Below are positions 11,901 to 25,700 of a DNA stretch of 57,689 nucleotides, piece by piece. Numbering within the stretch: the stretch's first letter is position 1; the number at the start of each line of letters is the position of its first letter. The position numbers were made by a program, and so were the translations under genes. Location of the stretch: contig NW_027018206.1 of assembly GCF_032854445.1 (NCBI RefSeq), positions 1-57,689 on the forward strand, in the 5' to 3' direction. A model generated the notes under the pieces. It did no database searches. It was not told the DNA's origin and worked only from the letters and a program-made list of their open reading frames with translations. The stretch is from Liolophura sinensis (lineage: Eukaryota > Mollusca > Polyplacophora > Chitonida > Chitonidae).

Positions 11901-14478
11901 TCACAAAATACGTCGGATTAGCCTCTTTCCAGCAGCATTGGAACAGTTTTTCTACTTTTGGATTTTTGCCTGTTCTTTTTACGAATTGAAATCGGCTACA
12001 TTAACTATGTACAATCGCGACTGGTCATTACTATATTCAACTTTTCATTATAAGTTATGTGCCCTTCGGTAGCCCAGACGACGTCAAATCTTTGGGCCAA
12101 GCCCATTTAACTCACCCAGCAAATGTCTTATTTCTAAGTCGAAGACAAACTCAATGTCTTTATCTACATGTAGAAAAACCACACCATTTGTATATAAAAA
12201 AACACAAGGTACTTGATACAATCCGCTGTAAAAAGTACAATTGAACACTGACCCACATCAATAAGGTGCCAAAGGATGCGCAATTGGGCCAGGCATCTCC
12301 AGCTGTTGAAAAATTGCAAATTTCCTTGGTTTCCATGGAGTAAGAGCCGTTGCTGGGCACGTGATCTTGACATCATTGATTATTCATTTGTGGCTACAGC
12401 CAAAAGTATTGGTCGGAGAGCAACGCGGTTTGCACCATTCGATTTCTCGTCACAAAATACGTCGGATTAGCCTCTTACCAGCAGCATTGGAACAGTTTTT
12501 CCACTTTTGGATTTTTGCCTGGTCTTTTTACGAATTGAAATCGGCTACATTAACTATGTACAATCGCGACTGGTCATTACTATATTCAACTTTTCATTAT
12601 AAGTTATGTGCCCTTCGGTAGCCCAGACGACGTCAAATCTTTGGGCCAAGCCCATTTAACTCACCCAGCAAATGTCTTACTTCTAAGTCGAAGAAAAACT
12701 CAATGTCTTTATCTACATGTAGAAAAACCACACCATTTGTATATCAAAAAAAACAAAAGGTACTTGATACAATCCGCTGTAAAAAGTACAATTGAACACT
12801 GACCCACATCAATAAGGTGCCAAAGGATGCGCAATTGGGTCAGGCATCTCCAGCTGTTGAAAAATTGCAAATTTCCTTGGTTTCCATGGAGTAAGAGCCG
12901 TTGCTGGGCACGTGATCTTGACATCATTGATCATTCATTTGTGGCTACAGCCAAAAGTATTGGTTGGAGAGCAACGCGGTTTGCACCATTCGATTTCTCG
13001 TCACAAAATACGTCGGATTAGCCTCTTTCCAGCAGCATTGGAACAGTTTTTCTACTTTTGGATTTTTGCCTGGTCTTTTTGCGAATTGAAATCGGCTACA
13101 TTAACTATGTACAATCGCGACTGGTCATTACTATATTCAACTTTTCATTATAAGTTATGTGCCCTTCGGTAGCCCAGACGACGTCAAATCTTTGGGCCAA
13201 GCCCATTTAACTCACTCAGCAAATGTCTTACTTCTAAGTCGAAGACAAGCTCAATGTCTTTATCTACATGTAGAAAAACCACACCATTTTTATATCAAAA
13301 AAAAACAGAAGGTACTTGATACAATCCGCTGTAAAAAGTACAATTGAACACTGACCCACATCAATAAGGTGCCAAAGGATGCGCAATTGGGCCAGGCATC
13401 TCCAGCTGTTGAAAAATTGCAAATTTCCTTGGTTTACATGGAGTAAGAGCCGTTGCTGGGCACGTGATCTTGACATCATTGATTATTCATTTGTGGCTAC
13501 AGCCAAAAGTATTGGTCGGAGAGCAACGCGGTTTGCACCATTCGATTTCTCGTCACAAAATACGTCGGATTAGCCTCTTACCAGCAGCATTGGAACAGTT
13601 TTCCCACTTTTGGATTTTTGCCTGGTCTTTTTGCTTATTGAAATCGGGTACATTAACTATGTACAATCGCGACTGGTCATTACTATATTCAACTTTTCAT
13701 TATAAGTTATGTGCCCTTCGGTAGCCCAGACGACGTCAAATCTTTGGGCCAAGCCCATTTAACTCACCCAGCAAATGTCTTACTTCTAAGTCGAAGACAA
13801 ACTCAATTTCTTTATCTACATGTAGAGAAACCACACCATTTGTATATAAAAAAAACACAAGGTACTTGATACAATCCGCTGTAAAAAGTACAATTGAACA
13901 CTGACCCACATCAATAAGGTGCCAAAGGATGCGCAATTGGGCCAGGCATCTCCAGCTGTTGAAAAATTGCAAATTTCCTTGGTTTCCATGGAGTAAGAGC
14001 CGTTGCTGGGCACGTGATCTTGACATCATTGATTATTCATTTGTGGCTACAGCCAAAAGTATTGGTCCGAGAGCAATGCGGTTTGCACCATTCGATTTCG
14101 CGTCACAAAATACGTCGGATTAGCCTCTTTCCAACAGCATTGGAACAGTTTTCCCACTTTTGGATTTTTGCCTGGTCTTTTTGCTTATTCAAAATCGGGT
14201 ACATTAACTATGTACAATCGCGACTGGTCATTACTATATTCAACTTTTCATTATAAGTTATGTGCCCTTCGGTAGCCCAGACGACGTCAAATCTTTGGGC
14301 CAAGCCCATTTAACTCACCCAGCAAATGTCTTACTTCTAAGTCGAAGACAAACTTAATGTCTTTATCTACATGTAGAAAAACCACACCATTTGTATATAA
14401 AAAAACACAAGGTACTTGATACAGTCTGCTGTAAAAAGTACAATTGAACACTGACCCACATCAATAAGGTGCCAAAAG
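8974..14478. repeat. Array segment 3: two copies of a 5-monomer HOR (D-E-F-G-H, ~2,753 bp)
   Basis: Copy 1 runs 8,974-11,726 and copy 2 runs 11,727-14,478, with monomer order D, E, F, G, H in both. F carries GAAGAAAAACTC and TTGGGTCAGG. G carries CTCACTCAGC, GACAAGCTC and CATTTTTATATC. H carries CTCAATTTCTTTATC. The two copies differ at scattered sites, for example GGTTTCC versus GGTTTAC in G and CTACATGTAGAAAAACC versus CTACATGTAGAGAAACC in H. The last H is a mosaic: its 5' part matches the unit at 15,579 and its 3' part (CGATTTCGCGTCAC, TTTCCAACAGC) matches the unit at 16,132. Confidence 0.88.
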
Positions 14479-17400
14479 ATGCGCAATTGGGCCAGGCATC
14501 TCCAGCTGTTGAAAAATTGCAAATTTCCTTGGTTTCCATGGAGTAAGAGCCGTTGCTGGGCACGTGATCTTGACATCATTGATTATTCATTTGTGGCTAC
14601 AGCCAAAAGTATTGGTCGGAAAGCAACGCGGTTTGCACCATTCGATTTCTCGTCACAAAATACGTCGGATTAGCCTCTTACCAGCAGCATTGGAACTGTT
14701 TTTCTACTTTTGGATTTTTGCCTGGTCTTTTTGCGAATTGAAATCGGCTACATTAACTATGTACAATCGCGACTGGTCATTACTATATTCAACTTTTCAT
14801 TATAAGTTATGTGCCCTTCGGTAGCCCAGACGACGTCAAATCATTGGGCCAAGCCCATTTAACTCACCCAGCAAATGTCTTACTTCTAAGTCGAAGAAAC
14901 CCTCAATGTCTTTATCTACATGTAGAAAAACCACACCATTTGTATATAAAAAAAACAAAAGGTACTTGATACAATCCGCTGTGAAAAGTACAATTGAACA
15001 CTGACCCACATCAATAAGGTGCCAAAGGATGCGCAATTGGGCCAGGCATCTCCAGCTGTTGAAAAAATGCAAATTTCCTTGGTTTACATGGAGTAAGAGC
15101 CGTTGCTGGGCACGTGATCTTGACATCATTGATTATTCATTTGTGGCTACAGCCAAAAGTATTGGTCGGAAAGCAACGCGGTTTGCACCATTCGATTTCT
15201 CGTCACAAAATACGTCGGATTAGCCTCTTACCAGCAGCATTGGAACAGTTTTCCCACTTTTGGATTTTTGCCTGGTCTTTTTGCTTATTAAAATCGGGTA
15301 CATGAACTATGTACAATCGCGACTGGTCATTACTATATTCAACTTTTCATTATAAGTTATGTGCCCTTCGGTAGCCCAGACGACGTCAAATCTTTGGGCC
15401 AAGCCCATTTAACTCACCCAGCAAATGTCTTACTTCTAAGTCGAAGACAAACTCAATTTCTTTATCTACATGTAGAGAAACCACACCATTTGTATATAAA
15501 AAAAACACAAGGTACTTGATACAATCCGCTGTAAAAAGTACAATTGAACACTGACCCACATCAATAAGGTGCCAAAGGATGCGCAATTGGGCCAGGCATC
15601 TCCAGCTGTTGAAAAATTGCAAATTTCCTTGGTTTCCATGGAGTAAGAGCCGTTGCTGGGCACGTGATCTTGACATCATTGATTATTCATTTGTGGCTAC
15701 AGCCAAAAGTATTGGTCGGAAAGCAACGCGGTTTGCACCATTCGATTTCTCGTCACAAAATACGTCGGATTAGCCTCTTTCCAGCAGCATTGGAACAGTT
15801 TTCCCACTTTTGGATTTTTGCCTGGTCTTTTTGCTTATTCAAAATCGGGTACATTAACTATGTACAATCGCGACTGGTCATTACTATATTCAACTTTTCA
15901 TTATAAGTTATGTGCCCTTCGGTAGCCCAGACGACGTCAAATCTTTGGGCCAAGCCCATTTAACTCACCCAGCAAATGTCTTACTTCTAAGTCGAAGACA
16001 AACTCAATGTCTTTATCTACATGTAGAAAAACCACACCATTTGTATATCAAAAAAAAACAAAAGGTACTTGATACAATCCGCTGTAAAAAGTACAATTGA
16101 ACACTGACCCACATCAATAAGGTGCCAAAGGATGCGCAATTGGGCCAGGCATCTCCAGCTGTTGAAAAATTGCAAATTTCCTTGGTTTCCATGGAGTAAG
16201 AGCCGTTGCTTGGGCACGTGATCTTGACATCATTGATTATTCATTTGTGGCTACAGCCAAAAGTATTGGTCCGAGAGCAACGCGGTTTGCACCATTCGAT
16301 TTCGCGTCACAAAATACGTCGGATTAGCCTCTTTCCAACAGCATTGGAACAGTTTTCCCACTTTTGGATTTTTGCCTGGTCTTTTTGCTTATTCAAAATC
16401 GGGTACATTAACTATGTACAATCGCGACTGGTCATTACTATATTCAACTTTTCATTATAAGTTATGTGCCCTTCGGTAGCCCAGACGACGTCAAATCTTT
16501 GGGCAAGCCCATTTAACTCACCCAGCAAATGTCTTACTTCTAAGTCGAAGACAAACTCAATGTCTTTATCTACATGTAGAAAAACCACACCATTTGTATA
16601 TAAAAAAAACACAAGGTACTTGATACAATCCGCTGTAAAAAGTACAATTGAACACTGACCCACATCAATAAGGTGCCAAAGGATGCGCAATTGGGCCAGG
16701 CATCTCCAGCTGTTGAAAAATTGCAAAATTCCTTGGTTTCCATGGAGTAAGAGCCGTTGCTAAGCACGTGATCTTGACATCATTGATTATTCATTTGTGG
16801 CTACAGCCAAAAGTATTGGTCTGAGAGCAACGCGGTTTGCACCATTCGATTTCTCGTCACAAAATACGTCGGATTAGCCTCTTACCAGCAGCATTGGAAC
16901 AGTTTTTCCACTTTTGTGTTTTTTGCCTGGTCTTTTTGCTTATTGAAATCGGGTACATTAACTATGTACAATCGCGACTGGTCATTACTATATTCAACTT
17001 TTCATTATAAGTTATGTGCCCTTCGGTAGCCCAGACGACGTCAAATCTTTGGGCTAAGCCCATTTAACTCACCCAGCAAATGTCTTACTCCTAAGTCGAA
17101 GACAAACTCAATGTCTTTATCTACATGTAGAAAAACCACACCATTTGTTTATAAAAAAACACAAGGTACTTGATACAGTCTGCTGTAAAAAATACAATTG
17201 AACACTGACCCACATCAATAAGGTGCCAAAAGATGCGCAATTGGGCCAGGCATCTCCAGCTGTTGAAAAATTGCAAATTTCCTTGGTTTCCATGGAGTAA
17301 GAGCCGTTGCTGGGCACGTGATCTTGACATCATTGATTATTCATTTGTGGCTACAGCCAAAAGTATTGGTCGGAAAGCAACGCGGTTTGCACCATTCGAT

Positions 17401-17783
17401 TTCTCGTCACAAAATACGTCGGATTAGCCTCTTACCAGCAGCATTGGAACAGTTTTTCTACTTTTGGATTTTTGCCTGGTCTTTTTGCGAATTGAAATCG
17501 GCTACATTAACTATGTACAATCGCGACTGGTCATTACTATATTCAACTTTTCATTATAAGTTATGTGCCCTTCGGTAGCCCAGACGACGTCAAATCATTG
17601 GGCCAAGCCCATTTAACTCACCCAGCAAATGTCTTACTTCTAAGTCGAAGAAACCCTCAATGTCTTTATCTACATGTAGAAAAACCACACCATTTGTATA
17701 TCAAAAAAAACAAAAGGTACTTGATACAATCCGCTGTAAAAAGTACAATTGAACACTGACCCACATCAATAAGGTGCCAAAAG
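14479..17783. repeat. Array segment 4: mosaic monomers between HOR families
   Basis: There are six monomers with no clean internal periodicity. The unit at 15,029 has GAAAAAATGCAAATTTCC, TTTACATGG and a GGGTACATGAAC tail, shared with units at 21,083 and 26,032. The unit at 15,579 is H-like with TATTCAAAATCGGG. The unit at 16,132 carries TTGCTTGGGCACG, one extra T, and the CGATTTCGCGTCAC variant. The unit at 16,683 carries TGCTAAGCACG and CTTTTGTGTTTTTTGCC. The unit at 17,233 is S-type with CAGTCTGC and AATACAATTG. The mixture looks like repeated exchange between neighbouring families. Confidence 0.75.
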
Positions 17784-20700
17784 ATGCGCAATTGGGCCAG
17801 GCATCTCCAGCTGTTGAAAAATTGCAAATTTCCTTGGTTTCCATGGGGTAAGAGCCGTTGCTAAGCACGTGATCTTGACATCATTGATTATTCATTTGTG
17901 GCTACAGCCAAAAGTATTGGTCGGAGAGCAACGCGGTTTGCACCATTCGATTTCTCGTCACAAAATACGTCGGATTAGCCTCTTACCAGCAGCATTGGAA
18001 CAGTTTTTCTACTTTTGGATTTTTGCCTGGTCTTTTGCGAATTGAAATCGGCTACATTAACTATGTACAATCGCGACTGGTCATTACTATATTCAACTTT
18101 TCATTATAAGTTATGTGCCCTTCGGTAGCCCAGACGACGTCAAATCTTTGGGCCAAGCCCATTTAACTCACCCAGCAAATGTCTTACTTCTAAGTCGAAG
18201 ACAAACTCAATGTCTTTATCTACATGTAGAAAAACCACACCATTTGTATATAAAAAAAACACAAGGTACTTGATACAATCCGCTGTAAAAAGTACAATTG
18301 AACACTGACCCACATCAATAAGGTGCCAAAGGATGCGCAATTGGGCCAGGCATCTCCAGCTGTTGAAAAATTGCAAATTTCCTTGGTTTCCATGGAGTAA
18401 GAGCCGTTGCTGGGCACGTGATCTTGACATCATTGATTATTCATTTGTGGCTACAGCCAAAAGTATTGGTCGGAAAGCAACGCGGTTTGCACCATTCGAT
18501 TTCTCGTCACAAAATACGTCGGATTAGCCTCTTACCAGCAGCATTGGAACAGTTTTTCTACTTTTTGATTTTTGCCTGTTCTTTTTGCTAATTGAAATCG
18601 GCTACATTAACTATGTACAATCGCGACTGGTCATTACTATATTCAGCATTTCATTATAAGTTATGTGCCCTTCGGTAGCCCAGACGACGTCAAATCTTTG
18701 GGCCAAGCCCATTTAACTCACCCAGCAAATGTCTTACTCCTAAGTCGAAGACAAACTCAATGTCTTTATCTACATGTAGAAAAACCACACCATTTGTTTA
18801 TAAAAAAACACAAGGTACTTGATACAGTCTGCTGTAAAAAGTACAATTGAACACTGACCCACATCAATAAGATGCCAAAAGATGCGCAATTGGGCCAGGC
18901 ATCTCCAGCTGTTGAAAAATTGCAAATTTCTATGGTTTCCATGGATTAAGAGCCGTTGCTGGGCACGTGATCTTGACATCATTGATTATTCATTTGTGGC
19001 TACAGCCAAAAGTATTGGTCGGAGAGGAACGCGGTTTGCACCATTCGATTTCTCGTCACAAAATACGTGGGATTAGCCTCTTTCCAGCAGCATTGGAACA
19101 GTTTTTCTACTTTTGGATTTTTGCCTGGTCTTTTTGCGAATTGAAATCGGCTACATTAACTATGTACAATCGCGACTGGTCATTACTATATTCAACTTTT
19201 CATTATAAGTTATGTGCCCTTCGGTAGCCCAGACGACGTCAAATCTTTGGGCCAAGCCCATTTAACTCACCCAGCAAATGTCTTACTTCTAAGTCGAAGA
19301 CAAGCTCAATGTCTTTATCTACATGTAGAAAAACCACACCATTTGTATATCAAAAAAAAACAGAAGGTACTTGATACAATCCGCTGTGAAAAGTACAATT
19401 AAACACTGACCCACATCAATAAGGTGCCAAAGGATGCGCAATTGGGCCAGGCATCTCCAGCTGTTGAAAAATTGCAAATTTCCTTGGTTTCCATGGAGTA
19501 AGAGCCGTTGCTGGGCACGTGATCTTGACATCATTGATTATTCATTTGTGGCTACAGCCAAAAGTATTGGTCGGAGAGCAACGCGGTTTGCACCATTCGA
19601 TTTCTCGTCACAAAATACGTCGGATTAGACTCTTTCCAGCAGCATTGGAACAGTTTTCCCACTTTTGGATTTTTGCCTGGTCTTTTTGCTTATTGAAATC
19701 GGGTACATTAACTATGTACAATCGCGACTGGTCATTACTATATTCAACTTTTCATTATAAGTTATGTGCCCTTCGGTAGCCCAGACGACGTCAAATCTTT
19801 GGGCCAAGCCCATTTAACTCACCCAGCAAATGTCTTACTTCTAAGTCGAAGACAAACTCAATTTCTTTATCTACATGTAGAAAAACCACACCATTTGTAT
19901 ATAAAAAAAACACAAGGTACTTGATACAATCCGCTGTAAAAAGTACAATTGAACACTGACCCACATCAATAAGGTGCCAAAGGATGCGCAATTGGGCCAG
20001 GCATCTCCAGCTGTTGAAAAATTGCAAATTTCCTTGGTTTCCATGGAGTAAGAGCCGTTGCTGGGCACGTGATCTTGACATCATTGATTATTCATTTGTG
20101 GCTACAGCCAAAAGTATTGGTCGGAAAGCAACGCGGTTTGCACCATTCGATTTCTCGTCACAAAATACGTCGGATTAGCCTCTTACCAGCAGCATTGGAA
20201 CAGTTTTTCTACTTTTGGATTTTTGCCTGGTCTTTTTGCGAATTGAAATCGGCTACATTAACTATGTACAATCGCGACTGGTCATTACTATATTCAGCAT
20301 TTCATTATAAGTTATGTGCCCTTCGGTAGCCCAGACGACGTCAAATCTTTGGGCCAAGCCCATTTAACTCACCCAGCAAATGTCTTACTCCTAAGTCGAA
20401 GACAAACTCAATGTCTTTATCTACATGTAGAAAAACCACACCATTTGTTTATAAAAAAACACAAGGTACTTGATACAATCCGCTGTAAAAAGTACAATTG
20501 AACACTGACCCACATCAATAAGGTGCCAAAGGATGCGCAATTGGGCCAGGCATCTCCAGCTGTTGAAAAATTGCAAATTTCCTTGGTTTCCATGGGGTAA
20601 GAGCCGTTGCTGGGCACGTGATCTTGACATCATTGATTATTCATTTGTGGCTACAGCCAAAAGTATTGGTCGGAGAGCAACGCGGTTTGCACCATTCGAT

Positions 20701-22732
20701 TTCTCGTCACAAAATACGTCGGATTAGCCTCTTACCAGCAGCATTGGAACAGTTTTTCTACTTTTGGATTTTTGCCTGTTCTTTTTGCGAATTGAAATCG
20801 GCTACATTAACTATGTACAATCGCGACTGGTCATTACTATATTCAACTTTTCATTATAAGTTATGTGCCCTTCGGTAGCCCAGACGACGTCAAATCTTTG
20901 GGCCAAGCCCATTTAACTCACCCAGCAAATGTCTTACTTCTAAGTCGAAGACAAACTCAATGTCTTTATCTACATGTAGAAAAACCACACCATTTGTATA
21001 TAAAAAAAACAAAAGGTACTTGATACAATCCGCTGTGAAAAGTACAATTGAACACTGACCCACATCAATAAGGTGCCAAAGGATGCGCAATTGGGCCAGG
21101 CATCTCCAGCTGTTGAAAAAATGCAAATTTCCTTGGTTTACATGGAGTAAGAGCCGTTGCTGGGCACGTGATCTTGACATCATTGATTATTCATTTGTGG
21201 CTACAGCCAAAAGTATTGGTCGGAAAGCAACGCGGTTTGCACCATTCGATTTCTCGTCACAAAATACGTCGGATTAGCCTCTTACCAGCAGCATTGGAAC
21301 AGTTTTCCCACTTTTGGATTTTTGCCTGGTCTTTTTGCTTATTAAAATCGGGTACATGAACTATGTACAATCGCGACTGGTCATTACTATATTCAACTTT
21401 TCATTATAAGTTATGTGCCCTTCGGTAGCCCAGACGACGTCAAATCTTTGGGCCAAGCCCATTTAACTCACCCAGCAAATGTCTTACTTCTAAGTCGAAG
21501 ACAAACTCAATGTCTTTATCTACATGTAGAAAAACGACACCATTTGTATATAAAAAAAAACACAAGGTACTTGATACAATCCGCTGTAAAAAGTACAATT
21601 GAACACTGACCCACATCAATAAGGTGCCAAAGGATGCGCAATTGGGCCAGGCATCTCCAGCTGTTGAAAAATTGCAAATTTCCTTGGTTTCCATGGAGTA
21701 AGAGCCGTTGCTGGGCACGTGATCTTGACATCATTGATTATTCATTTGTGGCTACAGCCAAAAGTATTGGTCGGAAAGCAACGCGGTTTGCACCATTCGA
21801 TTTCTCGTCACAAAATACGTCGGATTAGCCTCTAACCAGCAGCATTGGAACAGTTTTTCTACTTTTGGATTTTTGCCTGGTCTTTTTGCGAATTGAAATC
21901 GGCTACATTAACTATGTACAATCGCGACTGGTCATTACTATATTCAACTTTTCATTATAAGTTATGTGCCCTTCGGTAGCCCAGACGACGTCAAATCTTT
22001 GGGCCAAGCCCATTTAACTCACCCAGCAAATGTCTTACTTCTAAGTCGAAGACAAACTCAATGTCTTTATCTACATGTAGAAAAACCACACCATTTGTAT
22101 ATAAAAAAAACAAAAGGTACTTGATACAATCCGCTGTGAAAAGTACAATTGAACACTGACCCACATCAATAAGGTGCCAAAGGATGCGCAATTGGGCCAG
22201 GCATCTCCAGCTGTTGAAAAATTGCAAATTTCCTTGGTTTCCATGGAGTAAGAGCCGTTGCTGGGCACGTGATCTTGACATCATTGATTATTCATTTGTG
22301 GCTACAGCCAAAAGTATTGGTCGGAAAGCAACGCGGTTTGCACCATTCGATTTCTCGTCACAAAATACGTCGGATTAGCCTCTTTCCAGCAGCATTGGAA
22401 CAGTTTTCCCACATTTGGATTTTTGCCTGGTCTTTTTGCTTATTAAAATCGGGTACATTAACTATGTACAATCGCGACTGGTCATTACTATATTCAACTT
22501 TTCATTATAAGTTATGTGCCCTTCGGTAGCCCAGACGACGTCAAATCTTTGGGCCAAGCCCATTTAACTCACCCAGCAAATGTCTTACTCCTAAGTCGAA
22601 GACAAACTCAATGTCTTTATCTACATGTAGAAAAACCACACCATTTGTTTATAAAAAAACACAAGGTACTTGATACAGTCTGCTGTAAAAAGTACAATTG
22701 AACACTGACCCACATCAATAAGGTGCCAAAAG
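17784..22732. repeat. Array segment 5a: first copy of the 9-monomer (4,949-bp) segmental duplication
   Basis: Monomers anchored at 17,784, 18,333, 18,882, 19,434, 19,984, 20,533, 21,083 and 21,634 each have a counterpart exactly 4,949 bp to the right. Private markers shared by both copies include TGCTAAGCACG in the first unit, CGGAGAGGAACG with ATACGTGGGAT in the third, CAAGCTC with GGATTAGACTC in the fourth, ATTCAGCATTTC at the ends of the second and fifth, CATGGGGTAAG in the sixth and GAAAAAATGC in the seventh. The ninth unit (22,184) has no second copy within the block. Confidence 0.9.
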
Positions 22733-25700
22733 ATGCGCAATTGGGCCAGGCATCTCCAGCTGTTGAAAAATTGCAAATTTCCTTGGTTTCCATGGAGTAA
22801 GAGCCGTTGCTAAGCACGTGATCTTGACATCATTGATTATTCATTTGTGGCTACAGCCAAAAGTATTGGTCGGAGAGCAACGCGGTTTGCACCATTCGAT
22901 TTCTCGTCACAAAATACGTCGGATTAGCCTCTTACCAGCAGCATTGGAACAGTTTTTCTACTTTTGGATTTTTGCCTGGTCTTTTGCGAATTGAAATCGG
23001 CTACTTTAACTATGTACAATCGCGACTGGTCATTACTATATTCAACTTTTCATTATAAGTTATGTGCCCTTCGGTAGCCCAGACGACGTCAAATCTTTGG
23101 GCCAAGCCCATTTAACTCACCCAGCAAATGTCTTACTTCTAAGTCGAAGACAAACTCAATGTCTTTATCTACATGTAGAAAAACCACACCATTTGTATAT
23201 AAAAAAAACACAAGGTACTTGATACAATCCGCTGTAAAAAGTACAATTGAACACTGACCCACATCAATAAGGTGCCAAAGGATGCGCAATTGGGCCAGGC
23301 ATCTCCAGCTGTTGAAAAATTGCAAATTTCCTTGGTTTCCATGGAGTAAGAGCCGTTGCTGGGCACGTGATCTTGACATCATTGATTATTCATTTGTGGC
23401 TACAGCCAAAAGTATTGGTCGGAAAGCAACGCGGTTTGCACCATTCGATTTCTCGTCACAAAATACGTCGGATTAGCCTCTTACCAGCAGCATTGGAACA
23501 GTTTTTCTACTTTTGGATTTTTGCCTGTTCTTTTTGCTAATTGAAATCGGCTACATTAACTATGTACAATCGCGACTGGTCATTACTATATTCAGCATTT
23601 CATTATAAGTTATGTGCCCTTCGGTAGCCCAGACGACGTCAAATCTTTGGGCCAAGCCCATTTAACTCACCCAGCAAATGTCTTACTCCTAAGTCGAAGA
23701 CAAACTCAATGTCTTTATCTACATGTAGAAAAGCCACACCATTTGTTTATAAAAAAACACAAGGTACTTGATACAGTCTGCTGTAAAAAGTACAATTGAA
23801 CACTGACCCACATCAATAAGATGCCAAAAGATGCGCAATTGGGCCAGGCATCTCCAGCTGTTGAAAAATTGCAAATTTCTATGGTTTCCATGGTTTAAGA
23901 GCCGTTGCTGGGCACGTGATCTTGACATCATTGATTATTCATTTGTGGCTACAGCCAAAAGTATTGGTCGGAGAGGAACGCGGTTTGCACCATTCGATTT
24001 CTCGTCACAAAATACGTGGGATCAGCCTCTTTCCAGCAGCATTGGAACAGTTTTTCTACTTTTGGATTTTTGCCTGGTCTTTTTGCGAATTGAAATCGGC
24101 TACATTAACTATGTACAATCGCGACTGGTCATTACTATATTCAACTTTTCATTATAAGTTATGTGCCCTTCGGTAGCCCAGACGACGTCAAATCTTTGGG
24201 CCAAGCCCATTTAACTCACCCAGCAAATGTCTTACTTCTAAGTCGAAGACAAGCTCAATGTCTTTATCTACATGTAGAAAAACCACACCATTTGTATATC
24301 AAAAAAAAACAGAAGGTACTTGATACAATCCGCTGTGAAAAGTACAATTGAACACTGACCCACATCAATAAGGTGCCAAAGGATGCGCAATTGGGCCAGG
24401 CATCTCCAGCTGTTGAAAAATTGCAAATTTCCTTGGTTTCCATGGAGTAAGAGCCGTTGCTGGGCACGTGATCTTGACATCATTGATTATTCATTTGTGG
24501 CTACAGCCAAAAGTATTGGTCGGAGAGCAACGCGGTTTGCACCATTCGATTTCTCGTCACAAAATACGTCGGATTAGACTCTTTCCAGCAGCATTGGAAC
24601 AGTTTTCCCACTTTTGGATTTTTGCCTGGTCTTTTTGCTTATTGAAATCGGGTACATTAACTATGTACAATCGCGACTGGTCATTACTATATTCAACTTT
24701 TCATTATAAGTTATGTGCCCTTCGGTAGCCCAGACGACGTCAAATCTTTGGGCCAAGCCCATTTAACTCACCCAGCAAATGTCTTACTTCTAAGTCGAAG
24801 ACAAACTCAATTTCTTTATCTACATGTAGAAAAACCACACCATTTGTATATAAAAAAAACACAAGGTACTTGATACAATCCGCTGTAAAAAGTACAATTG
24901 AACACTGACCCACATCAATAAGGTGCCAAAGGATGCGCAATTGGGCCAGGCATCTCCAGCTGTTGAAAAATTGCAAATTTCCTTGGTTTCCATGGAGTAA
25001 GAGCCGTTGCTGGGCACGTGATCTTGACATCATTGATTATTCATTTGTGGCTACAGCCAAAAGTATTGGTCGGAAAGCAACGCGGTTTGCACCATTCGAT
25101 TTCTCGTCACAAAATACGTCGGATTAGCCTCTTACCAGCAGCATTGGAACAGTTTTTCTACTTTTGGATTTTTGCCTGGTCTTTTTGCGAATTGAAATCG
25201 GCTACATTAACTATGTACAATCGCGACTGGTCATTACTATATTCAGCATTTCATTATAAGTTATGTGCCCTTCGGTAGCCCAGACGACGTCAAATCTTTG
25301 GGCCAAGCCCATTTAACTCACCCAGCAAATGTCTTACTCCTAAGTCGAAGACAAACTCAATGTCTTTATCTACATGTAGAAAAACCACACCATTTGTTTA
25401 TAAAAAAACACAAGGTACTTGATACAATCCGCTGTAAAAAGTACAATTGAACACTGACCCACATCAATAAGGTGCCAAAAGATGCGCAATTGGGCCAGGC
25501 ATCTCCAGCTGTTGAAAAATTGCAAATTTCCTTGGTTTCCATGGGGTAAGAGCCGTTGCTGGGCACGTGATCTTGACATCATTGATTATTCATTTGTGGC
25601 TACAGCCAAAAGTATTGGTCGGAGAGCAACGCGGTTTGCACCATTCGATTTCTCGTCACAAAATACGTCGGATTAGCCTCTTACCAGCAGCATTGGAACA

